From positions 4,515,501 to 4,579,500 of the forward strand of contig NC_064548.1 in the NCBI RefSeq assembly GCF_023856365.1: a stretch of 64,000 bases of DNA, read 5' to 3'. The translations under genes and the position numbers were made by a program. The notes under the pieces are model-generated. The model was not told where the DNA came from and searched no databases. It saw only the letters and a program-made list of their open reading frames with translations. This document shows positions 20,851-32,600 of this stretch, piece by piece (the stretch's first letter is position 1; the number at the start of each line of letters is the position of its first letter). Source of the stretch: Brienomyrus brachyistius (lineage: Eukaryota > Chordata > Actinopteri > Osteoglossiformes > Mormyridae).

Positions 20851-23800
20851 AACACGCACACACACTTACCGAAATCCCAAACTGCTGAAGCGCCATGCGA
20901 ATGACCTCAGTGGCACTGTCCGAATTGCTGATTTGTAATGTCTTTGACTGGTGGTTGGGGGGGGGGGGGGGGGGGTATAAAGAAGGTGTGAAACCACTGC
21001 ACACATCTACTTCTCCTGAAGCATCACCGCCTCTCCTCTCTGAACTTCCTAACTGACGTGCCGACACTTGAACGTGCTCATAAGTGTGAATTCGAACAGG
21101 TCTGTGCAGAAATACTGAGAGGCCAGCTATTGCTGCACTCTGTACACTCAGGGGCACAGAAGCATGCAAACACATCAGCTGCCACACTCACATATGCGCA
21201 GCTCTCAGTATCCTTCATGAAGACCTTAAGTGGCACAGTCTTGGGGTTCTCTTTTTCCTTCTCCTCTCTGATTTGGCTGGAAAAGAGGAACATGCAGCAA
21301 AGTCAGTGAGCCTCACTATTTGAGTAACAGCAACGCATTGAGAGGCCCTTAAGCGAAGGCCAGCGAGAAGGCCCCATGATGAACGGACGTCTTGGCTGCT
21401 TACCTTTGAATTAAGTGCAGCCATCTGTCTTTCTGCTCTGTGGAGCTGCACAAAAATAAAGGAACAAGAAAGTTAAATGCCAAACAAAGATGAAAAGTTC
21501 CAGCCCAGTTTGCTTAAATACGCCCTCGTAAAGACGCACTCCTCGTACGTAAAGCTACGCCGACTCGCAATACCCCCACTAAATGGCTTGTGGAGAAAGT
21601 TTTACAAGCACCCTGGCACATGCAACCGCACCTATAAGTTCGTTCTATAACTCGCCTCTGCAAGAGCTCCAAATCAACCTCTCCAGTGACCAGCGAGCCC
21701 CACTGAGGAGCCTGAAAAGTGCTCTCAACGCGCTCAGCATTCATTATAAGACTTATGTTTCTTGCAATACATATTTCATTAAAACAGAGAGAAGCAGTAA
21801 AACTGAGAAAACTGAATTCCAGAAACAGGTCTTGTTTAAGGTGTAGAGGAATGAGTAATTGCATTGTGTTCATCCCACATATCCTTGGACGGATGGAGGG
21901 AGGGCGGGATGGACGGACAGACAATATATGTAATCATATTTCAGGGACCTGGAAGAGCTTTCTGACTATTTCATTTAAAAGACTGAAAAGTCATTGGAGT
22001 GATACTCTACGTGGCATGGAGATTTATGAGCCGGGCTTGTTGCAGGTTCTTATCATCTCAGGCTTGTTTGGATGAAAAGATGCACTTCTGCAGTCACGGG
22101 GGCAACTGGGGAGAGCGGGGCGTACCTGAAGGTGGCCACGCAGTTGGAAATGGGCCAGCCCATGACAAAGCTCCTCTCGGCGCTGGTGCTACCCTCACAC
22201 ACCTCTTCCATACAGCTGGCCGTCCACATCTCGCTCACATGCACTTGAGCTTTCAGCTTAAAGTGTGTGGAGGACCTGGTGGGGCAAGACAGGAGCAGGA
22301 CGGTTAGTGAGGTCTTATGGCCCAGCGTACACGCACAGTCACACAGCGTAAAGACACAAGCACACACACGACACACACAAGCATACACAGGAAACCACAC
22401 ACGCACAAGCACACAAGCCAACCTGGTCAAGTTAAAATAAAATTTAAAAAAAATTACACCACAGAAAATAAACATGCTGATAAAATATTAGCCTCTCATT
22501 AAAGCTTATCGTAAATGTATACCAAACCTTAACACAACTACACACAAACTGCATTTCACATTGTGCTGCTGTTTTGGTAGTAAAACAGTTCAGTTCGCCT
22601 CCAGCTTCTCTCCGATTCTGAAAATGGTGTCACTTGGAATATGGGTCAGAGAAGGACTAACATATTAGCAGCACTGCTAACGTGCTTTCATGACTCAGGC
22701 AGCGCTGATGCCACATTGCCGGAGCTCGCACTGGGGACGCAGACACGCCCAAGTCCTGCAATTCGCATAATAACAGGATGTTGATCCATTCAGGGTTTAG
22801 AATAACTCCATTGGCTCTCTGATAGTTAATTACAGCCCAGCTCCTGCAGGGCATGCTGGGAGGCGACTGTTTAGCCAGAGGGGATGTGGTTTTAGACACT
22901 TGGGAGTCCCCTGTATTTACACCCTGCGGTCCTCTGAAGGACACCTGGGGGGGGGAGAGACTCACTTGGCTTTGGTGACGAGGAGGATGTCACTGAAGAG
23001 GAAGAGGTGGCGCTCTTGGGTCTGTAGGCCGGTTTTCATTTGGACGTGGCCATGGGCAATGAACAGACGGGACCCCCCAAGGAATGACTGGACAAGTGGA
23101 CAAGCTTCTGGGCTGATGGGGGACAGGCAGGACTCCCTGGGGGCACAAACATACGCACAGGTTCGCCATCAGCGCTTAGTATCCCAGAAAAACAACACAC
23201 AAAAAAGGATGCGATTATTAAAGATGTAATCAGATCACTCTGGAGAAAATACCAGGACATCGCAGTAATCAGCACTCAGCCCCAACCGTCACCCAGGAGG
23301 ACACTGCGAACTGTAACGCAGAATTAGGGCAAGACCAATATGTGCTGTTCAGGACAAGATCTTTCTAATGCTGTTAAGGACGGCTGGTTCACCAACAGCA
23401 GGGTTACACCAGAAACTAAATCAGTCCCCTTCTGTCAAGCATCTGCGGTCATTTCAGATCAGGCCAGCCTGGGTAACATGCTGCACATTTGCAGTGATCA
23501 TAAATATCCCAGGATTTTCAACAGGCTAATGTACATGTAAACGAACGCGTGCACACAAAAATCCACGAGAAGCGTACTTTCACTTTCAGAGTGACATACA
23601 CTCAGTGTAGGTTTAAATGGGTTATTCCCATTACGTGTGTATATTTAGAATAACCACTCATGCAATTATAAGCTTTATCCTGATCCTATTGTGAGGCATA
23701 GCTAGTACTACTGAGGAGGAGTTTAAACACTTAATGCCACTCAACACCTACCACAGCAACAACAGCTACCTGAAGGACAGAAAACAGCCCCCTTGACCTA

Positions 23801-26573
23801 TAATGTGAGGACAGACCTGCAAACAACAAGAGTTCCATTTGTTGCCTGTTGACTGGGACTTTGGATTTATGTAACTTGCTGGGTTTGATATTAAGGCTGA
23901 GGTCCTGACCCCTCATGTCACAGGCGGCTCGGATACCCAAGACCAAGGCCCATCTGCTGGCTGAGGTCACTGCAGGCCACCAGTGCTATCGTCAGTGACT
24001 GTGAATCAGACACGAACCTGATCAGTCTCTCTATACTTAGAGCAGGGGTCTCCAACTCCAGTCCGGGGCAGCCCGAGCCCTGCACATTTTTGGGTTTCTC
24101 CTCATTTAACACATATGTTTCAACTTCTTTGCTAATTACGAGCAATTTCTTGAGCTGAATCAGGTTTGGTGGAACAGGGAAAGAGCTAAGCTGTGCAGGG
24201 CGGAGGCTTTGCTCGAGACCCCTGACTTAGAGGATTTTACATTTTAAGTGGCAAGATAGCGTTCACTGGTGATCATTTTCAATAAATATTCTCAATAAGA
24301 TTTTAGCCACATATCTATAGCCCTAGGAGTCAGTATCAAACACATGCCACACACACCAAATTAAATCGCTTGCAGGCAATAAATACAAAATTTGTAAAAA
24401 AAAATTCTTCAAGAGCTCCATGTACCAATTTGGAAACTTTTATATGTTGAAATATATGACACCTATATCATCTTTCCCTAAACTGGACCAATAAGCAAGT
24501 CTGTAGCTATTCTTGCGGTCAAAGGTCAGGAATCCCAAACACTAGATTCTGTGAGAATATCCTGCTATCAAAGCAATCAGCGCCTGCTGATAAACATCAG
24601 CCTCTCCGCACGCTAAAAGCTCCTCAGACCTCGAACAATTCGGCCGTAACAACGGCCGTAAGCATCCCAGAATCAGTCCCGGTGCTGTTACCTGGATTCC
24701 TATTGTCCTCTAAGGGGATGTGAACATGTTTCTAGTGGCAGGATACCACATAGGATAGGGAATGTGAAACACAAAGCACCAGATTTTAGGAAAAGGGAGA
24801 ATTTGCTTAATGATCTCTCATTTCTGTGGTGGGTGGACGTCTCCATTTCACAGGACAATAGAGGAAATTGTTGGGGGGCTCTATCCCTTCCTGTTTATGC
24901 CTAGCGCTTCTCTGCCATACATCTGCTCATAGTGCTGCTTTGATGGACACAGACACCAGGATGCTTTTACTATAAGAAACATATGAGAACTTGTGTGTTG
25001 GGGGGGGGGGGGGGTCGGTTCTGGCAAAACCTGGAGGATGAAGAGAAATCTAAACAATCTAAGTAGCAAATGAAAAACATAAGAAACAGCAGATCAAAAT
25101 ATGAAACGCTGAAATGGACCTGATCTAACAAGCAGAAAAATTTCAACATCAAAATGCCATTAGATCCTCGGGTGCTGCACGGTCTGCTTCTGTTATCTGC
25201 TGTGGCCCATTCAGGTTCAAGCAGTCAGCATTAACAGAAGGAGGGCGGAACCTTGGTCTGACTGACAGGGTCAGGAAGAGGTGGCATTCCAAGGCAAAGC
25301 GGTGCGGCTTGCTGCGATGGACCGCATGGAGCAGGCACACAAAACACAACCAGGGTCCCCAAAAGAAAACATCCAAAATTCCTGACATATCTGTGACAGC
25401 AGAGAACTTGCCTTAAAGCCTCACATAAGCTACATGACATTAAAAACTGTTTTACAATGCAGACACAGCATTAAGATTTATGTTCTTCCCTGAACTTAAA
25501 TTCAGGTGGTCAAGGAGTGAAAGAAAGGACCATCCACTCAACCACGGAGTGGAATACACTCACCGGGACAACATTCCTTGTGAATTTCCCCTGGAATACC
25601 CAGTGAATTAAGGGGGAAAGGAAAAAACAGCAAACACTGGAAGTCCAATTACTCACAAAGCGCAAGCTAAAAGGTAATTTCCCCTTCAGTCACTCTGGGA
25701 TAAGCACGCCCACCACTATTTCCAAAAAGATGCCCACTCAACAGGGAACCAGGGGATAACCTGAGTGAAAATCCAGCACAGACTGCAGGGGTGACGCGGC
25801 ACAGGCCAGTCTGTGAAAAAGTCACAAAAATGTGTAAATGTCCTCTTTTCCGTTTCCATGGTAATCTCTGAGTCTGTACTTTCTTTCAGTCAGGCTTTAT
25901 TTTCGTTTTCCTCCCTCCTTCTGGGCGTTGACCCATATGTTTCTAGTCACAGCGATGAGAACATCTGTAGCAGCAGCTGTCTGTGAGTCACCACAGACCT
26001 CCATGACTGAAAGAGACTCAGGCCTATGAGCGCATGCGTGTGTGAATGCACACACACACACACACACACACACGCGCTCATGTAGGGTATACCTATCCTT
26101 ATGGGGCCCGCTCATTCACTTCTAGGGGAGAAATGCTAATGCTAACTATGACAACCAAGCAAAATACAAGAGTTTTTCCATTTTTAATTTTCTCATAACA
26201 GTCACTGGTTTTTATAAAATAGAGTTTTCCCTTATGGGGACCAGGAAACCGGTCCCCATAAGGGGAAAAAAAACGGATATTTATCATGTTATGGGGACAT
26301 TGTGTCCCCATAAGGATAGGTATACCCGCTCGCACACGTACACACACACACAGGCGCACCAACTCACAACACCCTTAACCCCTACCAACCAAACAAAATA
26401 CAAAACTTTTGGCATTCTTATTTTTTTATTGCACTTACAGATTTTTATAAAATTGAGAATATCCAAATGGGGACCTGAAAAATGTCCCTAAAAGTAAGGA
26501 GGTTTTTACCACATTTTGGTCTCCAAATGTGATCTATGTAACCCCCTCCCCCCAACACACACACACACACACA

Positions 26574-26622
<49 letters not shown>

Positions 26623-29600
26623 CCTGTCTCTGGGATTTCCATTCCACACCACGGGCCGCAAGATTCCTATCATCCATTAAATTAACATCGCCTTGGCAAC
26701 AACCAATACAAGAACATACTACAACATCATTGGTGTTCTGTTGAGGTAACCTGCATATAATCCCTGAAACATTTTTTATAAAACCTGGAACGAGCCCAGG
26801 CAGACCAGTCTGAACAAAACCCTAACCTACAATCACTTATCAGTGGTACGGATGAAGTGTAGGAACCCTGTGTTTTAAATTCAGACAGCAATGCCTAGAA
26901 CCGATGCTTGCAGTACTTTCCTCTGTCAGAGGGATTATGCCCATTTTCTTTTCAATATTTTTGTTTGCCTGTGCCTGAAATATGGTACTTTAACAAAAAG
27001 ATTATCTAAAAGGAAATGGCAGTACATAACATAACAACTTAATAAAGTTCCTTGACTAGAAAGAGTAAGAGGTAGAACAGAAAGGAAATTCTTCAGGGTT
27101 CTGCAACATTTACATTTCTACGCTAAATTACAACAAACAGCAGAGCTATTCTGAAGAGTTCTGCTGTCCCAGTGATGTTTTCCTTGGCTGGGACAGTTTC
27201 AGATGCCGGTCCTCCTCACTGGAACGTTCCAGTATCCTGAGCAGGTACCTCAGAAGTGACAGTGGTAGCACCATCCTGTGTGACTAATGGTGTGGGGTTG
27301 TTCTGCATAGTGCCAATCCCCCATTCAAAGGCTCCAATGCATAAGCCCCCCCCCCCACCCCCACACCGAACGCCATAAGGTTTTCTGAACTATAACAGTG
27401 GCTAAAAGAAAGTCACCATCCAGTTAAGAATGCAGTAGGGTTTTACAGTAGGTCTGGAACCGCATCTGACACTGGATGCAGGGGAAACAGTGAAATCATC
27501 TGCTATGCTGGAACACTGCTCTCTTGGAAGCTCTGAATGGGCTACCCACGGGCGGCCTGTCATCCCAACACACAATAAGGCGACCAAGGATGTTTGTAAG
27601 TGGCAGAAGTGAAACTAATGAATTCCTGACGGCTGAATTACCTTTGACAAGGGAGCAGACATGATTTGCAGGGGGAGGGGTAGGGACCGTACCCACAATG
27701 TGGTATATATTCACTACAGAGAATAAATGCAAATGAGCATGGCTTACTGGACCACAACAAATTTCAGGGGTCGCCCACCATAGACAAAGATCTGCAGATG
27801 TTATTGTCCATGCCACATGACCTTTGATCCTCTTACTCCTTAAATCTCACATGACTGTCCTAGTTGTCTTCAGAAATTACTATAAACTCTTAAAATACCT
27901 CACCAGTGACCCCTGACTGCACATAATGACAGCCCAAAGGTCAGGCTACTAAGCTCCATAACCTCACAAAACTCATTCCACCATCACTCTTGCCCACAGC
28001 TCAGCGGTAAACAGGTTTCTTCGTACTTTGAGACCATTCTGTTGCACTTGAACTATTTGTTAAGGCTCATTTAAAGATAACAAACCTGAAATAAGAAGGT
28101 CTGCCATGCTTTTAACGACATTCCAACTTCATGCACTTGCAATGGTATCCATACATTGCAGGAATGTTAGCGTCACGTTGAGTATAACATGAACCATCAA
28201 GTGCAATCTGCTGTGCATACAAAATCCTATTGTTGAGGGAGACAATCAATACCATTCAGTTGTCGTCCTACCCTAGTAAAATGTTCAAGCAAATAAAGCA
28301 ATATTTCAGCAACTACAAATTACCATTAGTTTCCTGTCATTTTGCATATATTGACTCAGTGTATAGCTGCTGGATGTTATGCTTAACTATACTTGTTCAA
28401 CGTTGCAGTGTTCAATCATATAGCAACCAGTCAGTAATTAATCCTCCCACACTTCAGCAATGTAATAATCATATGCTCCAACTCGCAAGCAGCAAAGTCT
28501 GCGGACAGACAACAGTGATGGCGAGAAATCACCAGGGTGACAACAAGCCAACGCTCGACTGTGGCCGGCTGGAACAGTACCTAGAGATGGTTCTGGTCCT
28601 GGTCAGTGCTTTGCTGATGACCAGAGACGGGGCGGACTGCCGTCGCTGCGTCAGACTCTTCATCTTCTAAGCAGGAAGAATGGGAAAGAAAAGATTATGA
28701 GGATTTTTGTTTGTCAATTCCGGAAAACACAATGCCTCAAACATATTGGACAGTCTGACATTCAGTGATATTAAACACACCCAAACGCTAGCACTGCTTA
28801 GTCAGTACCTCACCCGCCACAATCTTAAATACAAAGTGAAAGCACATAAACACCACTCTCTGCGCAAGGCTTTCATTTAACTGCAAATACATTAAAGTTC
28901 TCCCATGCATACACTAGCACACACACAGTATACATGTCAGATTTTCGTAGTGTAAGCAATGCATATTTACATTTTCATTTTATGGGCCAATAAGTGAAAG
29001 AGGCAGAAAAAAGACACGGTTATCTCATAGAGACAGAGGTCACGCTTATAGCTGGTCATTTATGTATCTACAGTCAATGTGAATATGTAACTGGAAAAAG
29101 AATGTGAATGTTACCATTGTAGAAAGCCTGTTAGATATCATTAAAAAGCATCGGAGTGGACCTTAAATGAACCCGATGTAACGCATTAGAGGCTTACATG
29201 TTCTCTGTTTATGTAACAAGGATCATTGCGCATTAGAAAATACCTGTTCTGTCTGGCATTGACAAATACAAGAAGGAGACACATAAGCTACCGAATAAAA
29301 CAAACCTTCTAACACTCTGAAGGTTCCGCAGTTGTTTTGTGAAAGATTACTCGATATTTCCCTCAGCCTGTTTAAAATCTCTTGAGAGGAAACGTTAAAC
29401 TATTCAGGGCTGCTTTTGAGTGACATTCGACTAGACAACCAGTCTAGGAAACCTTCAACACCCTAAGCTAAATATATTCAACTGACTATGGCTGTCTATT
29501 TCTTTCCCTCCCAAAACTCCTGTCACCGAGACTATTTTCCATACATCCATAAACACAATATATTTTCCCTGTAATGAAAATAAGACAAAAACAGCCCAAC

Positions 29601-32600
29601 TCTGATCTGTCTCTTCTTGGCATCAAAGCAGCATAGAATAAGATTTATGGCCCATTTCTGCAGGGGACTGGCGGGGTTCAAGAGGAAGCCACACATGTGG
29701 CTCATGGCAATTTGATTTGACGCTGCTGCAGATTAAGCTTATCGGCACACTACTCCAGTTACCGCCCTCCTCAGACACACACAGGCAGGGCCCGGGGGGC
29801 CCTCCAGGACACAACATCCCCCCAGTTCACTTCCTAAGAGAGAACCTTCAAAGCAGGAATCACAAGGAGAGACGCGTGTGCAAAAAGTCTGCAGGAATCA
29901 AGTAGCATTCTGCAGTACCAACACCAAACTAAAAATGCATGCAGTTTATAAACATCAGTCCAACCTCTAGAATCCCAGATTAGACCTCATTTTGTCTAGA
30001 CTGATGCTGCTTTCATCAGAAGCCACTTGCCTATGAGTGCTGGTAACCTTTGTTTCAACAAACTCCCTCTTGATGCAGAACTGAACAAGAGCAGGGAATG
30101 TTTCAATCTGGAAAAGATCTTGTCCCTTGAAAAAGGAGGCTCCTCCAGATTCAGGCTTCTCCATGGATTTGCTTGCAATGTTTTGCTTAATGGACACCGT
30201 TGCCCAAATCTCCCTTGGAGATCTTCCGTTTATTCAGCTGGATCTCTTATTGACACAGCTCAGGGGAAGCACCTCTGCTCACAGACATGCTTGGCTTTTG
30301 GGACTCTAACCTGTCACCTTCGGGACACGAGTACAGTCACCTGACCCCCCCCCCACCACACAACCTTATGTGGGGAATGAACTTTAAATTTTCTTGGGGA
30401 TTTAAGTTTTATTAAATTGTGTTACATGCAGCACCTCCACTTGCCGGCAGGGAAAGAATCTCACAGCTACACCCCTTTACAGCACCTCCAAATGACGAAG
30501 GCTGCCACAATAGCTGAAATCTGGCTGCAATGTATCGAAAGGCTTTTCACACTATCTACAAAAACATAACAGCGAGCATAAGAAGGACCCTTTAATTTAG
30601 CCCTGTTAGCCTGAACACTGCTATGTATGTGTGGGGTGAATATTGGTTAAGGGGGGGGGGGGGGGGGCAAAGGGTGAACTGGGACTGTGCAAAGCCCTAA
30701 ACAGTGAAAGGAAATGTCACGAAAAGTCACAAAAAGCAACACTGCTTAGACTTTACTTACTTAGTAAGTGCACAGTTGCTCAGAAGAAAAACACTATTTA
30801 CAATTAGAACAATTGCAAATTACAAGCAACACAATTTCTCCTGTTCTCCAAAAAGTTACTGATATCAAGTCAGATGTCTAGATGAACACCGCTTCAGTTC
30901 CCAAACCTCTCCTCAGGGGCACCCCAGCCGTTCCATGGATTTATTAAGATTCACCCCCAGCTCACTTAACTTACTTAGTTAAAAAGAAAAAATCAATCAC
31001 ATGTTTATTGGTTACATGAAGTGCACTAGTGGTCAAGTCCAAAAATACATGGTTGTATTAGACGGTTGCTGGAAATACTGGGGTGAGTTTAGCAGAGGTT
31101 CTGAAATGGCCAAGCTAGCACACTTTGACAGGCATAATACCACAGTTTTACACCAACATAAAGATCATTTAAACATTTTCTTTGGCTCCCTAAAACGTTT
31201 TAACGTACTGTATATGCTTGACACTCTATGTCAGGGGTCTCCAACTCCGTTACTGGAGGGCTACTATCCAGCAGGTTTTCTATCCTTACTGGCTTCTGAT
31301 GAGCCACACCTGCTCCTAGTATTTCCCTGAGAAAGAAGCCAAGTAGGATAGAAAACCTACTGGACGGTAGCCCTCCAGGACCGGATTTGGAGACCCCTGC
31401 TCTAAATCTTTAAGCCTCAGTAATATTCTAACTTAATATTAGTTCTTGAGCTTTCAATTTTGTTTTAATATTCATAATTATGATCATATTTTAAGTGAAA
31501 GTAAAAAAAAAAAAAAAAAAATTGCTCCGGTTTACCAAAAAAGTTAAACTAACAGCATGGAAAACTACTATAAATTAGAAAGCAGACTTCATTTTAAGAT
31601 CATTTCATTATTTATCATGTAAATATTCACACATTTTCATAGATCAATATAACTGAATGAAATTGAAGGAATTTCCTGTTGCAACAGATTAGACACTGAT
31701 GGCATGAGAGAAGGGACCCAAGTCTAAACAAATCTAACAATTATTCAACACAACTGAATAAAGGAAATAGTACTCTTTATGTTTTGGTGTTTATATTATT
31801 AGACTGTCAGCAGGGGCTTTAGCTAGAAAATCAGGGCCCCCTGACAGAATGTCACCTTGACCCCCACCACGCCCACTTTTACATATTCAAGAACTCCTGT
31901 AAAGTGCCGCCCCCCTAAATCTGCCGGGGTGTCCATGCCCGACCTTTCCTTTCCGCAGAATTAAAAACACAGGTAACCGTTACACGCAAGGAAAAAATAC
32001 TATGGTCATTAAAATTATTAATTTACTTCACCCTTTCTTTGTTCCGAATCCATATGTTGTGCATTTTAGTTATAATGGCAAGCGTTTAACAATATAATAA
32101 ATCCATACATCGAGACGACTTGTTTCTTTAATTAAGATTTACAATCAACCGAGGCAGTGATGCGTTATTAACATAATGACTGTAGCAGCAACGGAGATAC
32201 CGAGGTGTTGTTATCTTTATACTGGCCGCCACAAAGACGACACCTCTCAAGTTGTCAGTCAAACTATGTTTTTCCTTTCATCATACGTACGATTTATTAA
32301 AGCACAGTTTTACCCTTTTAAAGTCTGGTTTTACCCTCTGCAAATAAAAAAGACAAACAACTGCATGCATTTCGAAAACATTTGAAAATGGTCAAAATAT
32401 TAAAATAGGTAAAGCAGAAAATAGATATAGAAAAGACATACCTCGTACATTTAAGCGAGCAGATTTCAGAAATAAGGCTTTCATAGTGATCATTATATAG
32501 TGCATATAACAAGAACATTAATGCAAGCCAAACTATACATTCCAGCAACAGATTACATCATGCAAGTTTCAGCTTCAACACGGCAGCACAGCATATTTGG

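Larger units (their letters stand above)
23137..28580 (-). other. arhgap20: arhgap20 intron 2
   Basis: The largest intron (5.4 kb). It contains a hAT MITE with 8-bp duplications (24043-24224), two adjoining microsatellite-embedded inverted-repeat elements (26049-26620), a G15 run (25000-25014) and otherwise unique AT-rich sequence. No extra coding exon was recognised. Confidence 0.8.
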
